Shown here: positions 36,795-46,751 of the stretch, piece after piece
Position numbering within the stretch: the first letter of the stretch is position 1
Layout: every line of letters begins with the position of its first letter
Position numbers and translations under genes: made by a program
Notes under the pieces: generated by a model
What the model was told of the DNA's origin: nothing
Database searches by the model: none
Seen by the model: the letters and a program-made list of their open reading frames with translations, nothing else
NCBI GenBank assembly: GCA_038198445.1
Contig: JBBPZZ010000107.1
Span: 7,762-71,761, forward strand
Origin: JACDDK01 sp038198445
Lineage (GTDB): Bacteria; Actinomycetota; Rubrobacteria; Rubrobacterales; Rubrobacteraceae
DNA: 64,000 bases
Direction of reading: 5' to 3'

Positions 36795-37559
36795 CTACCA
36801 ACCCGGTACTCCTTCTCCGGTGAGTACCTCGGGGCCGTCCTCGGTAACGGCGATGGTGTGCTCGTAATGTGCGGCGAGGGAGCCGTCGGCGGTGTAGATG
36901 GACCATCCGTCCCGCTCGTCTATACTGATGTCGTAGCTACCCAGCGTTATCATGGGCTCTATCGCGAAGACCATTCCCACCTGCAGGCGCGGTCCGGTCC
37001 CCGGCTCTCCGTAGTTGGGGATCTGGGGGTCTTCGTGCATCTTGCGCCCGACCCCGTGCGAGACGAGGTCCCGGACCACCCCGTAGCCACGCGCCTCGGC
37101 CACGGACTGTATGGCGTATCCGACGTCTCCGAGATGGTTCCCGGCCCGCATCTGCTCGGTGGCCGCCGCCAGACATTTTCTGGTGGTCCGCAAGAGCCCG
37201 TCGGCGTCGGGGGCAATCTCGCCTACCGACACCGTAGTCGCGGAGTCGGTGACGAAGCCGTCGTAGCGGACACCAACATCGAGGGAGATTACATCGCCGT
37301 CCTTCAGGCGGTAAGCGCCGGGGATACCGTGAACGATCATCGCGTTAGGCGAAGCGCAGATAGAGGCCGGGAAGCCCTGATAGCCCTTGAACTCCGGCTT
37401 GCCGCCGTGATCGTAGATAAACTCCTCGGCCAGATGGTCGAGTTCCTCCGTGGTGATACCCGCCCGGACGTTATCCGCGAGCACCTTCAAGCAGGCGGCC
37501 GTGATCTCGCCGCCTTCGCGCATCGTTTCGAGTTCCCCCTTACTCTTGCGTACGATCAA
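36795..37559 (-). CDS. map: Methionine aminopeptidase, type I
   Basis: Removes the initiator methionine from nascent proteins. The 254-aa protein has the metal ligands Asp94, Asp105, His168, Glu201 and Glu232, and the substrate-binding His77 in MIVHGIP. It lacks the N-terminal zinc extension of some actinobacterial MetAP1c forms. It overlaps the adk stop by 4 nt. Confidence 0.96.
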   Translation of the reverse strand: MIVRKSKGELETMREGGEITAACLKVLADNVRAGITTEELDHLAEEFIYDHGGKPEFKGYQGFPASICASPNAMIVHGIPGAYRLKDGDVISLDVGVRYDGFVTDSATTVSVGEIAPDADGLLRTTRKCLAAATEQMRAGNHLGDVGYAIQSVAEARGYGVVRDLVSHGVGRKMHEDPQIPNYGEPGTGPRLQVGMVFAIEPMITLGSYDISIDERDGWSIYTADGSLAAHYEHTIAVTEDGPEVLTGEGVPGW

Positions 37560-38188
37560 GCGCCTTCTCCAACCGCCTTCAGGATGTCTTCGGTGATAAC
37601 GGAGATCTCCCGGTTGGCGTCCACCGTTACGAGGATGCCACGCTCGGCGTAGTAATCTTTCAGAGGTTCGGTTTGCTCATGGTAGATCCTGAGCCGGTTG
37701 CGGATCGCTTCCTCCGAGTCGTCTTTGCGCTGGACGAACGGGCCGGGGTCGTCGCCGTTCTCCGGTGGCGGATCGTACTGTACGTGATAGATCTCTCCCG
37801 TCGCCTCGCTCTGGCGGCGTCCCGAGAGCCTCTCGACTAGCGCCTCGTCCGGCGCTTCGAGAGCGATTGCTTTATCCAGCCGCGCGTCTATTTCTTTTAG
37901 GGCCTCGTCCAGGGCCTCCGCCTGAGCCTCGGTGCGCGGGAAGCCGTCGAGCAGCCAGGAGTCTGTCTGCTCAAGGTGCGGCTTCGCCATCTCGACGATT
38001 ATCTCGTCCGGGACCAACTCGCCCCGGTCGTTGTAGTCCTGGACCTTCTGACCAAGTTCCGAGCCGGATTTAATCTCGGCGCGCACGATATCCCCCGTGG
38101 AGATATGTTTCGCACCGGTCTTCTCCGCGACCCGGCCCGCCTGCGTTCCTTTTCCAGCCCCTTGAGGGCCAAGCAAGATAACTCTCAT
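37556..38188 (-). CDS. adk: Adenylate kinase
   Basis: Balances ATP, ADP and AMP. The 210-aa protein has the P-loop GPQGAGKGT at 7-15, the AMP site STGDIVRAEI, and LLDGFPRTEAQAEAL. The LID is the long form (SEATGEIYHVQYDPPP) without the zinc cysteines seen in many Gram-positive enzymes. It overlaps the secY stop by 4 nt, a conserved arrangement. Confidence 0.96.
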   Translation of the reverse strand: MRVILLGPQGAGKGTQAGRVAEKTGAKHISTGDIVRAEIKSGSELGQKVQDYNDRGELVPDEIIVEMAKPHLEQTDSWLLDGFPRTEAQAEALDEALKEIDARLDKAIALEAPDEALVERLSGRRQSEATGEIYHVQYDPPPENGDDPGPFVQRKDDSEEAIRNRLRIYHEQTEPLKDYYAERGILVTVDANREISVITEDILKAVGEGA

Positions 38189-39471
38189 CGTTTCCTCAAA
38201 AACCCTTCGTAGTTTCGCATCATCAACTGACTTTCGAGCTGGCGCACCGTATCGAGCGAGACGCCGACAACGATGAGCATCGAAGTACCGCCCAGAAAGA
38301 TCGAATTCGGTATGCCAGGGATGGCGTTCGTGATCAGGTACGGCAGCACCGCTATCGCAGCCAGGAATAACGCCCCGAAGAGCGTGATCCTCGTCAGCAC
38401 TCCGTTTAGATACAACGCCGTCGGCTGTCCCGGACGGATGCCCGGTATGTAACCGCCGCTCTTCTTCAGGTTGTCGGCATGCTCAATCGGGTTGAACTGC
38501 ACGGCCGTGTAGAAGTAGGTAAACATCAGGATCAACATCGCGAACAGTATCAGGTACGGCGTGGTACCCGGCGAGAAGAAGTGGGAGATCCTGTACAGGA
38601 TCCCGTCCTGATTGCTACCCGCCGCGAGCTGCCCGAGCACGACCGGGAAGATCAAGAGCGACGAGGCGAAGATGATCGGTATTACGCCGGCCATGTTGAC
38701 CTTGAGCGGCAGATAAGTCGTCCCGCCCTGGCTCATCCTGCGCCCGACCTGGCGCTTGGCGTAGGTGATCGGGATACGCCGCTGCCCCTCGTTGACGAAC
38801 ACGATAGCCGCCACGATGAGGACCGCGATTATGAGTAGTAGGACGACGTTCAGGACACTGCCGTTCTCGTACAACGTCTGAATGGCGGTAGGCGCCCGCG
38901 AGATGATCGAAGCCGTAATTATCAGCGAGATGCCGTTCCCGAGTCCGCGCTCGGTTATCAACTCCCCGAGCCACATCGTAAGCATCACGCCGGTCGTCAG
39001 GGTAAGGATTATCAGGAATATGTCTATCGGCGTCGACCCCGAGACCACGTCACCGAGTTGTCCGGATCGCAAGTACAAAGATAAGGCTATCGACTGGAGA
39101 AACGCAAGCACGAGCGTGAAGTACCGGGTGTACTGCGTGATCTTCTGCTGCCCGGCATCTCCCTCCTTGGCGAGCTCCTGGAGCCTCGGTATCGCCACGG
39201 TCAAGAGTTGCATCACGATGGCCGCCGTTATGTACGGCATGATCCCCAGCGAAAATATGGAGAAGTGGTTGAAAGCCCCGCCGGTGAACACCCCGAAGAG
39301 ACCCGTTATGGCGTTCCCCCCGGTCTGGGCTCCCGTAGCCAGGGCCTCCCGATTAATGCCCGGAAGCGGGATCCAGGCTCCAAGCCGGTACAGGGCGATC
39401 ATGACCGCCGTGAAGACTAATTTCTGGCGCAGCTCGGGGACGCGCCACGCATTTGCCAGGGCTCCTAACAT
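38185..39471 (-). CDS. secY: Protein translocase subunit SecY
   Basis: The channel-forming subunit of the Sec translocon. The 428-aa protein has ten hydrophobic segments, the PLPGI region after TM1, the cytoplasmic loops with RRIPITYAKRQVGRR, and GGYIPGIRPG. It lies between rplO and adk as in the classical spc operon. Confidence 0.97.
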   Translation of the reverse strand: MLGALANAWRVPELRQKLVFTAVMIALYRLGAWIPLPGINREALATGAQTGGNAITGLFGVFTGGAFNHFSIFSLGIMPYITAAIVMQLLTVAIPRLQELAKEGDAGQQKITQYTRYFTLVLAFLQSIALSLYLRSGQLGDVVSGSTPIDIFLIILTLTTGVMLTMWLGELITERGLGNGISLIITASIISRAPTAIQTLYENGSVLNVVLLLIIAVLIVAAIVFVNEGQRRIPITYAKRQVGRRMSQGGTTYLPLKVNMAGVIPIIFASSLLIFPVVLGQLAAGSNQDGILYRISHFFSPGTTPYLILFAMLILMFTYFYTAVQFNPIEHADNLKKSGGYIPGIRPGQPTALYLNGVLTRITLFGALFLAAIAVLPYLITNAIPGIPNSIFLGGTSMLIVVGVSLDTVRQLESQLMMRNYEGFLRKR

Positions 39472-39473
39472 AT

Positions 39474-39935
39474 CTACCGCTCCAGTATCTCGACGCTCCC
39501 GCCGGCCGCCTCTATCTTCTCCTTCGCCGAGCCGGAGAAAGCGTGGGCCTTGACCGTAACGGAACGTCCGACCTCCCCGTCGCCGAGGATCTTGACGAGC
39601 CCTTCTTTCTTCCCGACGAGCCCGGCGGTCCGCAACTCTTCGAGGCCTATCGTATCATCCGAAACGTCCGCGAGTTGGCCTACGTTGACCGCCGAATAAA
39701 CGGTTGGACGGGCTACGGTGTGCCTGCCCCGCGCCATGCCCTTCAGACGCGGCAAACGACGCTGCAGCGGCATCTGCCCGCCCTCGTAAGTGGGGTGCGT
39801 CGAAGCGCCCGAGCGGGCGCCAGCGCCCTTGTGGCCGCGCCCGCTGGTCTTGCCGTTTCCCGATCCCTTGCCGCGGCCGAGCCGCTTGCGGTCCCTCGTG
39901 GAGCCTGGGGCCGGAGAGAGTTCATTGAGTCTCAT
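39474..39935 (-). CDS. rplO: 50S ribosomal protein L15
   Basis: A 153-aa L15 (uL15) with the Gly/Arg-rich N-terminal LGRGKGSGNGKTSGRGHKG, EGGQMPLQRRLPRLKG and the C-terminal KAHAFSGSAKEKIEAAGG. It starts directly after the rpmD stop (TAAATG). Confidence 0.97.
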   Translation of the reverse strand: MRLNELSPAPGSTRDRKRLGRGKGSGNGKTSGRGHKGAGARSGASTHPTYEGGQMPLQRRLPRLKGMARGRHTVARPTVYSAVNVGQLADVSDDTIGLEELRTAGLVGKKEGLVKILGDGEVGRSVTVKAHAFSGSAKEKIEAAGGSVEILER

Positions 39936-40121
39936 TTACTCGTCCACCTCCTCGACGCGGACCAGGTGGCGCACCTTGTGAAGCATGCCCCGGATAGCGG
40001 GCGTGTCTCCGTGGACCCGCTCGTCGCGTATCCGCTTCAAGCCCAGCGCCTTTATCGTCCGCTTATGCGGCTCCTTCGAGCCGATAACGCTCTTCATCTG
40101 CGTAACCTTCAGTGGGCTCAT
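39936..40121 (-). CDS. rpmD: 50S ribosomal protein L30
   Basis: A 61-aa L30 (uL30) with [27 protein letters not shown] and the end [14 protein letters not shown]. The start overlaps the rpsE stop in an ATGA junction. Confidence 0.96.
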   Translation of the reverse strand: MSPLKVTQMKSVIGSKEPHKRTIKALGLKRIRDERVHGDTPAIRGMLHKVRHLVRVEEVDE

Positions 40122-40756
40122 GATGTGATCTTGACCCCCCGCTCCTGCTCGATCTGGGCTTTCGTCCGCAGGCTCTTGAGGCCTTGCTCCGTGGCCTTGA
40201 CCAGGTTCACCGAGGTCGTCGATCCGAGCGCCTTGGTCAGCACGTCCTTGATGCCCGCAAGCTCCAGGACCGCCCGGACGCCGCCGCCCGCGATCACTCC
40301 CGTACCCTCGGAGGCTGGCTTCAGCAGCACGTCGGAACTCTCGAACTTGCCGATTACCCCGTGAGGGATCGTGGTGTTCCGCATCGGCACGTCGAACATC
40401 TCGCGCTTGGCCTTGTCCTGGCCTTTGGCGATAGCGGCAGGCACCGTGTTGGCCTTACCCAACCCGATACCGACACGTCCCTTGCCGTCTCCGACGACTA
40501 CCAGCGCGCTGAAGTTGAAGCGCCGACCGCCCTTGACTACCTTGGAGACGCGCCGGATCTCGACGACCCGGTCCTGGAACTCCGAGTTCTCGCGCTGCCG
40601 GCCACCGCGTCCGCCTGGACCGCCACCGCGACCACCGGGTCCGCCGCCACGCCCACCAGGCCCGCCGGGGCCACCACCGCGTCCACCTGGACCACCACCG
40701 CGTCCACCGGGTCCGCCCGGTGCTCCGCCTCTATTATCGTTTCTTGGACGACCCAA
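40118..40756 (-). CDS. rpsE: 30S ribosomal protein S5 with Arg/Gly-rich N-terminal extension
   Basis: The conserved S5 (uS5) body begins near residue 58 with [20 protein letters not shown] and includes [16 protein letters not shown] and [17 protein letters not shown]. Residues 1-55 are unusual: tandem units of Arg-Gly-Gly-Gly-Pro-Gly-Gly, coded by an imperfect GC-rich repeat at about 40603-40741. RGG-type tails bind RNA in other proteins, so a role in mRNA or rRNA contact is possible (inference). Total 212 aa, about 45 more than common S5. Confidence 0.95.
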   Translation of the reverse strand: MGRPRNDNRGGAPGGPGGRGGGPGGRGGGPGGPGGRGGGPGGRGGGPGGRGGRQRENSEFQDRVVEIRRVSKVVKGGRRFNFSALVVVGDGKGRVGIGLGKANTVPAAIAKGQDKAKREMFDVPMRNTTIPHGVIGKFESSDVLLKPASEGTGVIAGGGVRAVLELAGIKDVLTKALGSTTSVNLVKATEQGLKSLRTKAQIEQERGVKITS

Positions 40757-40774
40757 GATAAATCCTCCTAAGCT

Positions 40775-41125
40775 CTAAAGTTTCAGTCCGCCCTCGCGTG
40801 CGCCCTCGGCGAGCGCCGCGATGCGGCCGTGGTATCTGTTTCCGCCCCGGTCGAAGACGACCGTCTCGATACCGGCCTCCGACGCCTTCCGGGCGATCAA
40901 CTCTCCGACCTTCCGCGCCGACTCCTTGCGGTTCTCGGCCTCCCCGACCTCGCGGGAGTCGGCCGACGCGAGCGTGTGGCCCGCATAATCGTCGATGAGT
41001 TGGGCGTAGATGTGTACGTTCGAGCGGTATACCGAGAGGCGTGGGCGTTCCGCTGTGCCGGTCAACTTGCGCCGGACGCGCTTACGCCGCTTCTCCCTGT
41101 GCGCTCTCTTCTGTAGAACAGCCAT
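40775..41125 (-). CDS. rplR: 50S ribosomal protein L18
   Basis: A 116-aa L18 (uL18), the 5S rRNA binder. It has [20 protein letters not shown] near the start, the [12 protein letters not shown] strand and [20 protein letters not shown] near the C-terminus. It lies between rplF and rpsE. Confidence 0.97.
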   Translation of the reverse strand: MAVLQKRAHREKRRKRVRRKLTGTAERPRLSVYRSNVHIYAQLIDDYAGHTLASADSREVGEAENRKESARKVGELIARKASEAGIETVVFDRGGNRYHGRIAALAEGAREGGLKL

Positions 41126-41136
41126 TACTTCCTCCC

Positions 41137-41670
41137 TTAGCCGGCCTTGCCGACCTTGCGCCGGATCTGCTCGTCGCTGTAGCGGATGCCCTTGCCCTTG
41201 TAGGGCTCCGGCGGACGGACCTTCCTTATCTCCGCGGCCGTCTGTCCGACCCGCTGCTTGTCTATCCCGCGCACGATGATCGTCGTCGCGTTCGGGACCT
41301 CGAAGTCTATCCCTTCGCGAGGCGTTATAGCCACGGGATGCGAGTACCCGACCTGCAGGTTGATGTCCTGCCCCTGCAAGGCCGCCCGGTATCCAACGCC
41401 CGCGATCTGAAGCGTCTTCGTGAACCCCTCCGTCACACCCGTTACGGCGTTCTGGATCAGGGATCGCGTAAGCCCGTGCATCGCCCGGTGCTCCGGCGCG
41501 TCCGAGGCCCGCTCGACGAGGACACTGCCATCGTCCTGCTTCACCTCGACCCCGCGCCCGATAGGCACGTTCAACTCACCCTTCGGCCCCGTTACCTTAA
41601 CGTTCCGGGCCGAGAGTTCGACGTTGACGCCACCCGGCACTTCGACCGGCGCTTTTCCGATTCTAGACAT
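41137..41670 (-). CDS. rplF: 50S ribosomal protein L6
   Basis: A 177-aa L6 (uL6) with the opening [31 protein letters not shown] and the C-terminal [16 protein letters not shown]. It has two L6 repeats as usual. It binds 23S rRNA near the sarcin-ricin loop. Confidence 0.97.
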   Translation of the reverse strand: MSRIGKAPVEVPGGVNVELSARNVKVTGPKGELNVPIGRGVEVKQDDGSVLVERASDAPEHRAMHGLTRSLIQNAVTGVTEGFTKTLQIAGVGYRAALQGQDINLQVGYSHPVAITPREGIDFEVPNATTIIVRGIDKQRVGQTAAEIRKVRPPEPYKGKGIRYSDEQIRRKVGKAG

Positions 41671-41687
41671 AAGCTACTCAAACCTCC

Positions 41688-42086
41688 CTAGTACACGAAG
41701 CAGAGGACTTCGCCGCCGATGCCCTGCCGCCGTGCGGCGTGATCGGTCAGGATTCCCCGCGAGGTCGAGAGTATAGCCACCCCGAGTCCATCCAGGACGC
41801 GAGGGATCTCCGCCTGCTTGCGATAGACGCGCCGGCCCGGACGGCTCATGCGCCGCAGGCCCATTATTCCGCGCCGCCCGTCGGGACCGTACTTCAGTTC
41901 TACGACGAGTGTCGCCTCAGCGCCGCTACCCTTCTCGGAGAAGTCGTTGATGTAGCCCTCCTCCTTCAGGATGCGGGCGACCTCGCGCTTCATCTTTGAG
42001 TGCGGCATCTGGACCGTATCGTGCTTCGCCATCTGCGCGTTGCGGATACGGGTAAGGAAATCCGCTATTGGATCGTTAACCGACAT
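41688..42086 (-). CDS. rpsH: 30S ribosomal protein S8
   Basis: A 132-aa S8 (uS8) with NDPIADFLTRIRNAQMAKH at the start and ILSTSRGILTDHAARRQGIGGEVLCFVY at the end. S8 binds 16S rRNA helix 21 and in some bacteria represses the spc operon; no leader mimic was checked here. Confidence 0.97.
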   Translation of the reverse strand: MSVNDPIADFLTRIRNAQMAKHDTVQMPHSKMKREVARILKEEGYINDFSEKGSGAEATLVVELKYGPDGRRGIMGLRRMSRPGRRVYRKQAEIPRVLDGLGVAILSTSRGILTDHAARRQGIGGEVLCFVY

Positions 42087-42090
42087 CTCG

Positions 42091-42276
42091 CTACCAACTC
42101 GCTTTCGTTACGCCGGGGATCTTCCCCTCGTGCGCCAGTTCCCGCAGACAGATCCGGCACAGGCCAAACTTCCGATAGTAGCCGCGAGCCCGGCCGCACC
42201 GCTGGCACCGGCTGTACTCCCGTACCGAGAACTTCTGCTGTTTCTGCTGCTTTACGAGCAACGCTTTCCTCGTCAT
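42091..42276 (-). CDS. rpsZ: 30S ribosomal protein S14, zinc type Z
   Basis: A 61-aa zinc-binding S14 (uS14) with ligands Cys24, Cys27, Cys40 and Cys43 and the [20 protein letters not shown] core. This short form is typical of Gram-positive and deep-branching bacteria; the long zinc-free form is often a second copy elsewhere. Confidence 0.96.
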   Translation of the reverse strand: MTRKALLVKQQKQQKFSVREYSRCQRCGRARGYYRKFGLCRICLRELAHEGKIPGVTKASW

Positions 42277-42286
42277 CTAAAACCCC

Positions 42287-42829
42287 TTAACTCTGCCTGA
42301 AGGGCATGCCGAGCAGCCTTAGCAACTCCCGCCCCTCTTCGTCGGTCTCCGCCGTCGTAACCACCGCGACGTCGAGGCCGCGGGTCGCGTCTATCGAGTC
42401 GTAGGAGATTTCCGGGAAGATGAGCTGCTCCCTGAGACCCAGCGCGAAGTTTCCGCGCCCATCGAACGAGGTCGGGCTGATCCCCCGGAAGTCCCTCGTC
42501 CGCGGCAGGGCTATCGACACGAGACGGTCCAGGAACTCCCACATCCGCTCACCACGCAGCGTTACCCGCGCTCCGACCGGCATCCCTTCACGGATCTTGA
42601 ACCCCGCGATGCTCTTGCGGGCGCGTCGGATCTGCGGCTTCTGGCCGGTGATCTTGGTGAGGTCCTCCACCGCGCCGTCCATCGCTTTGCTGTTCACGAC
42701 AGCCTCTCCGACGCCCATGTTCACCACGATCTTCTCGACCTTCGGTATCCGCATCGGGTTCTGGATGTCGAACTTTTCCTTCAACGCCGGGGCGACTTCC
42801 TCCCGGTACCTGTCCTTCAACCTAGCCAT
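42287..42829 (-). CDS. rplE: 50S ribosomal protein L5
   Basis: A 180-aa L5 (uL5), which binds 5S rRNA and contacts the P-site tRNA. It has [37 protein letters not shown] and [15 protein letters not shown]. It overlaps the rplX end by 8 nt. Confidence 0.97.
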   Translation of the reverse strand: MARLKDRYREEVAPALKEKFDIQNPMRIPKVEKIVVNMGVGEAVVNSKAMDGAVEDLTKITGQKPQIRRARKSIAGFKIREGMPVGARVTLRGERMWEFLDRLVSIALPRTRDFRGISPTSFDGRGNFALGLREQLIFPEISYDSIDATRGLDVAVVTTAETDEEGRELLRLLGMPFRQS

Positions 42830-43139
42830 CTATTTCCTTCCCGGACTTCTTCCCGACCCGGACCTTCTCCCCCGAGTCCGTGAACCGGTATCCGACCTTC
42901 GTCGGCTCCCCGGAGTTCGGATCGACCAGCATCACGTTCGAGATGTGTATCGGCGCCGCGAACTTGAACAGCCCTTCCTGATTGTTCTGGCTCGGCTTGG
43001 CGTGCCGCGTGCGGACGTTTACGTTGCCCACGACGACCCGGTTCTTCGCCGGAATGACCCGCTCGACCTCGCCGCGCTTGCCTTTCTCTTTACCGGAGAC
43101 CACCATCACGGTGTCCCCGCGCTTTATCTTGAGAGCCAT
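42822..43139 (-). CDS. rplX: 50S ribosomal protein L24
   Basis: A 105-aa L24 (uL24) with the KOW motif [21 protein letters not shown], the [13 protein letters not shown] strand and [12 protein letters not shown]. It begins right after the rplN stop. Confidence 0.97.
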   Translation of the reverse strand: MALKIKRGDTVMVVSGKEKGKRGEVERVIPAKNRVVVGNVNVRTRHAKPSQNNQEGLFKFAAPIHISNVMLVDPNSGEPTKVGYRFTDSGEKVRVGKKSGKEIDG

Positions 43140-43508
43140 CTACAACACCTCCGGGGCCAGCGAGATGATCCTCGTGTAGCCCTTGTCTCTTAGCTCGCGG
43201 GCGACGGGACCGAAGATACGCGTCCCGCGCGGAGCCCCATCGGGGTTGATGATGACGCCCGCGTTCTCTCCGAACCGGATGTACGAACCGTCGTCGCGCC
43301 GCGTCTCTTTCGCCGTCCGAACGACCACGGCCCGCACGACCTCGCCCTTCTTCACCGCGCCGCCCGGCGTCGCTTCCTTCACCGCGGCCACGATGACGTC
43401 CCCAATACCCGCGCTGCGGCGCTTGCTGCCGCCCAGGATGCGGATGGTCAGGATACTCCGCGCGCCGGAGTTGTCCGCGACCTTTAGCCTTGTCTCGTTC
43501 TGTATCAT
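43140..43508 (-). CDS. rplN: 50S ribosomal protein L14
   Basis: A 122-aa L14 (uL14) starting [17 protein letters not shown], with [20 protein letters not shown] and the C-terminal [20 protein letters not shown]. The ATG shares one base with the rpsQ stop (TAATG). Confidence 0.97.
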   Translation of the reverse strand: MIQNETRLKVADNSGARSILTIRILGGSKRRSAGIGDVIVAAVKEATPGGAVKKGEVVRAVVVRTAKETRRDDGSYIRFGENAGVIINPDGAPRGTRIFGPVARELRDKGYTRIISLAPEVL

Positions 43509-43984
43509 TACTCCGCCCTCGATATGACGGTCCCGAGCCTCCAACGCTTGCGCGCGGAGAGCGGGCGGGTCTCGACGATCCGGACTGTATCCCCAATATG
43601 AGCCTCATTTTGCTCATCGTGAGCCATGAACTTCTTGGTGCTCCGCACGCGCTTCTTGTACCTCTTGTGCCGCACCAGAGTCTCGACCGCCACCGTGACG
43701 GTCTTGTCCGACTTGTCAGAGACGACCAGGCCGACCCGCTCCTTGCGCCGGTGGCGCTCGGCGTCGGTCTGTATCTGGCCCTCGTCCTGATCCAGCGCCG
43801 GCCCTTTGGCGGCGCTCGCACCAAGGTCCTCGGAGACTTCGGATTCCGCCACCTCTTCGGTGTCGGCGAGCGTCTCGACGCTCTCTTCCTCAGGCGCCTC
43901 GGCGGGTGCCTCGGTCTCTGGAGCCTTGCTCTCGGCAGGCTCCCGGAGCTCCTCGGGCGTTTGGGTATCTTTCTCTTCTGCCAT
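43508..43984 (-). CDS. rpsQ: 30S ribosomal protein S17 with long acidic N-terminal extension
   Basis: The S17 (uS17) core occupies residues from about 82 to 158: [40 protein letters not shown] and [13 protein letters not shown]. Residues 1-80 are an added segment rich in Glu, Ala and Pro ([11 protein letters not shown]) with very low complexity and a net acidic charge. The start at 43984 is 3 nt after the rpmC stop, so the extension is probably really translated; no ribosome site was seen at the core start. Its function is unknown. Confidence 0.93.
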   Translation of the reverse strand: MAEEKDTQTPEELREPAESKAPETEAPAEAPEEESVETLADTEEVAESEVSEDLGASAAKGPALDQDEGQIQTDAERHRRKERVGLVVSDKSDKTVTVAVETLVRHKRYKKRVRSTKKFMAHDEQNEAHIGDTVRIVETRPLSARKRWRLGTVISRAE

Positions 43985-43987
43985 ACG

Positions 43988-44182
43988 CTAGTTCTCCTGC
44001 TTCTTCTGGTTCAGGACGGTGAGGAGCCGGGCGATGTTCTTCCGGACTTCCTTGAGCTGTCCCGTATTCTCCAACTGTCCCGTCGCGTGCTGGAAGCGCA
44101 GGTTGAACAGCTCGCGCCTGGTGGCGGCGATTCGGTCCTCTAGCTCCTGCACGTCCAACTCGCGGACTTCGGCGACCTTCAT
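43988..44182 (-). CDS. rpmC: 50S ribosomal protein L29
   Basis: A 64-aa L29 (uL29), a two-helix protein at the tunnel exit. It has EVRELDVQELEDRIAATRRELFNLRFQ and VRKNIARLLTVLNQ. The start touches the rplP stop. Confidence 0.96.
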   Translation of the reverse strand: MKVAEVRELDVQELEDRIAATRRELFNLRFQHATGQLENTGQLKEVRKNIARLLTVLNQKKQEN

Positions 44183-44598
44183 TACTGACTACCTCCCCGG
44201 ATGAGGAAGCGGGTCTTTATCGGGAGCTTCTGGGCGGCGAGGCTCATAGCCTCCCGCGCCAGCGTCTCGTCCACTCCGCTCATCTCGAACATAACGCGGC
44301 CCGGCTTTACGACCGCGACGTAGCCCTCGGGCGAACCCTTACCGGAGCCCATACGGGTCTCGGCGGCTTTCTTGGTAACCGGCTTGTGGGGGAAGATGTT
44401 GATCCAGACCTTCCCTCCGCGCTTTATCTTCCGCGTCATCGCAATACGGGCGGCCTCTATTTGACGGTTGGTGATCCAGGCCGCTTCGAGCGCCTGCAAT
44501 CCGTAATCGCCGAAATGGACCTCGGTGCCGCCCTTCGCCAGGCCCCGCCTACGGCCCCGGTGGGGCTTGCGGTACTTGAGCTTCTTGGGTACCAACAT
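44182..44598 (-). CDS. rplP: 50S ribosomal protein L16
   Basis: A 138-aa L16 (uL16) starting [19 protein letters not shown], with [43 protein letters not shown] and [14 protein letters not shown]. It shapes the A-site region of the large subunit. Confidence 0.97.
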   Translation of the reverse strand: MLVPKKLKYRKPHRGRRRGLAKGGTEVHFGDYGLQALEAAWITNRQIEAARIAMTRKIKRGGKVWINIFPHKPVTKKAAETRMGSGKGSPEGYVAVVKPGRVMFEMSGVDETLAREAMSLAAQKLPIKTRFLIRGGSQ

Positions 44599-44601
44599 TG
44601 C

Positions 44602-45264
44602 TTATCTCCTGCCTTCGCCGTCTTCGTGGACGCCGTGGTTGATCCAGACTTTCACACCGATCTGGCCCATCTGCGTCTTGGCTTCACGGAAACCGTAATC
44701 TATGTCCGCATCCAGCGTGTGCAACGGCACCCGCCCCTCGGAGATGGTCTCCTCGCGGCTCATCTCGATACCGCCGAGACGCCCGCCGCACCGGATACGG
44801 CAACCTTCGGCCCCGCTCCGCATCGCGCTGGTGAGCGCACGCTTCATGGTCCGCCGGAATGCGGCTCGGCCAACGAGTTGCTCCGCTATGGACTCGGCTA
44901 CGAGAGCGGCGTTTAGCTCCGGCCTCGACACCTCACGCACGTTGACCTGAACCTTTTTCTTGGTCAGGCGCTCCAGTTCGCCGCGGAGGGCGTCTACCTC
45001 GGAGCCACCCTTGCCGATTACGATACCGGGACGCGCGGTGTGAATATCCACGGCGATTTCACCCTGCTCGGCGGCCTTCCGAATCTGGACGTCCGAAATG
45101 CCGGCCCGAGTGAGCTTCTTCTCGATGTGCGCCCGGATCTTGAGGTCCTCGCCGAGCAACTCGGCGAAGTCGCGATCCGAATACCAACTGCTCTTGAAAT
45201 CTACCTTCTCGCCCTTGCGCTTCACGCCCAGGCGGAAGCCCTCTGGATGTACTTTCTGGCCCAT
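44602..45264 (-). CDS. rpsC: 30S ribosomal protein S3
   Basis: A 220-aa S3 (uS3) starting [17 protein letters not shown]. The KH RNA-binding motif is [19 protein letters not shown] and the C-terminal part has [17 protein letters not shown]. It lines the mRNA entry tunnel. Confidence 0.97.
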   Translation of the reverse strand: MGQKVHPEGFRLGVKRKGEKVDFKSSWYSDRDFAELLGEDLKIRAHIEKKLTRAGISDVQIRKAAEQGEIAVDIHTARPGIVIGKGGSEVDALRGELERLTKKKVQVNVREVSRPELNAALVAESIAEQLVGRAAFRRTMKRALTSAMRSGAEGCRIRCGGRLGGIEMSREETISEGRVPLHTLDADIDYGFREAKTQMGQIGVKVWINHGVHEDGEGRR

Positions 45265-45630
45265 CTATTCCTCCTCGTCTCCGGGCGTGCCCACAAGGAC
45301 TCCCGCTGGAGCGCCGAGCTCAACGCTAATGTGGCTGGTGCGCTTGCGGATCATGGTCGCCCGGCCCATCGCCCTCGGACGATAGCGCTTGATGGTCGGT
45401 CCCTCGTCCACCCGGATTTCCCTGACGAAAAGCTCGTCGGGGTCCACGTCGAGGTTGTGGTCCGCGTTGGCTGCGGCGCTGTTGACCACGCCGCTAACGA
45501 TCTTCGCGGCGGCCTTGTTCGTGAATTGTAGGATGGAGACGGCCTCCGGGACGCTCTTGCCCCGGATCTCATCGGCCACCAGCCGCGCCTTGCGGGGGGC
45601 GATGCGGACGTATTTGGCTACGGCCTTCAT
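45265..45630 (-). CDS. rplV: 50S ribosomal protein L22
   Basis: A 121-aa L22 (uL22) with [20 protein letters not shown] at the start and the exit-tunnel beta-hairpin near [20 protein letters not shown]. It touches rpsS at one base. Confidence 0.97.
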   Translation of the reverse strand: MKAVAKYVRIAPRKARLVADEIRGKSVPEAVSILQFTNKAAAKIVSGVVNSAAANADHNLDVDPDELFVREIRVDEGPTIKRYRPRAMGRATMIRKRTSHISVELGAPAGVLVGTPGDEEE

Positions 45631-45911
45631 TATCGCCTCCTCGCTGTCCGGTCGTCCTTGCGGTGCGTGCGGAAGGTGCGGGTCGGGGCGAACTCACCGA
45701 GCTTGTGGCCGACCATCGACTCCGTGCAGTAGACGGGTACGTGCTTGCGCCCGTCGTGGACGGCAATGGTGTGACCGACGAACTCGGGATAGATCACACT
45801 GGCCCGGCTCCACGTCTTGAGCATCCGCTTCTCGTTGTTCTCGTTCATCCTGAGGATGCGCTCCATAAGGCGCTCCTCTACGAATGGATCCTTTTTCGAG
45901 GACCGCGTCAT
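45630..45911 (-). CDS. rpsS: 30S ribosomal protein S19
   Basis: A 93-aa S19 (uS19) starting [16 protein letters not shown], with [20 protein letters not shown] and [18 protein letters not shown]. It begins right after the rplB stop. Confidence 0.97.
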   Translation of the reverse strand: MTRSSKKDPFVEERLMERILRMNENNEKRMLKTWSRASVIYPEFVGHTIAVHDGRKHVPVYCTESMVGHKLGEFAPTRTFRTHRKDDRTARRR

Positions 45912-46751
45912 CTAGCGCCTCCTTCCTTTCCTGCGACGGCGCACGATCATGGCGTCCGACCGCTTGTGCTTCTTCCTGGTTGGCGACCCTTGAGTGATCT
46001 GACCCCACGGCGTAACCGGCGCCCGGCCCGGCGTGCTCTTGCCCTCGCCACCGCCGTGCGGGTGATCGACCGGGTTCATGACCGTACCACGCACCGTCGG
46101 CCTGATGCCGAGATGCCGCTTGCGGCCAGCCTTGCCCCAGCGCACATTCTGGTGCGACTGGTTACCGACGACCCCGACGGTCGCCCGGCACTCGCTCCTC
46201 ACGCGCCGCCGTTCCCCTGAAGGCAGCCTCAGCGTAACGAGACCTCCCTCGCGGGCGACGAGCTGCGCGCTGGTCCCGGCGCTGCGGGCCATCTGCGCGC
46301 CCCGGCCCGGCTCAAGCTCCACGTTATGGATCACCGTACCCACCGGGATACGGTTCAACGGCAATGTGTTGCCCACGTCCACCTCGGCGTCCGGCCCGCT
46401 CTCAACGATAGAGCCAACCGTCAGGTTGCGCGGCGCGAGGATGTAACGCTTCTCGCCGTCGTGATAGTGGAGGAGGGCTATGTTCGCCGAGCGGTTCGGG
46501 TCGTACTCGATAGCCGCAACCGTCGCCGGCACGCCGTCCTTCGTGCGCTTGAAGTCGATCATCCGGTAGCGCCGCTTGTGGCCGCCACCTATGTGCCGGG
46601 TCGTGATGCGGCCGTGGTTGTTCCGTCCGCCGGTCTTGTGTAGCTTCACGAGCAGCTTCTTCTCCGGCTTGTTCTTCGTAACCGTATCGCGTGTCAGGAC
46701 CGAGGAGTTCCTACGGCCCGCGCTCGTCGGCTTGTAACGTCTCGCAGGCAC
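45912..46751 (-). CDS. rplB: 50S ribosomal protein L2
   Basis: A 279-aa L2 (uL2), which supports the peptidyl transferase centre and the B7b bridge. It has [20 protein letters not shown], the central [15 protein letters not shown] [16 protein letters not shown] segment and [14 protein letters not shown] with the conserved His. Confidence 0.97.
   Translation of the reverse strand: MPARRYKPTSAGRRNSSVLTRDTVTKNKPEKKLLVKLHKTGGRNNHGRITTRHIGGGHKRRYRMIDFKRTKDGVPATVAAIEYDPNRSANIALLHYHDGEKRYILAPRNLTVGSIVESGPDAEVDVGNTLPLNRIPVGTVIHNVELEPGRGAQMARSAGTSAQLVAREGGLVTLRLPSGERRRVRSECRATVGVVGNQSHQNVRWGKAGRKRHLGIRPTVRGTVMNPVDHPHGGGEGKSTPGRAPVTPWGQITQGSPTRKKHKRSDAMIVRRRRKGRRR

Noticed and set aside
40603..40741. 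GC-rich repeat as a CRISPR array or mobile element
   Set aside because: Units are short, lack spacers, and are fully coding for the S5 Arg/Gly tail.
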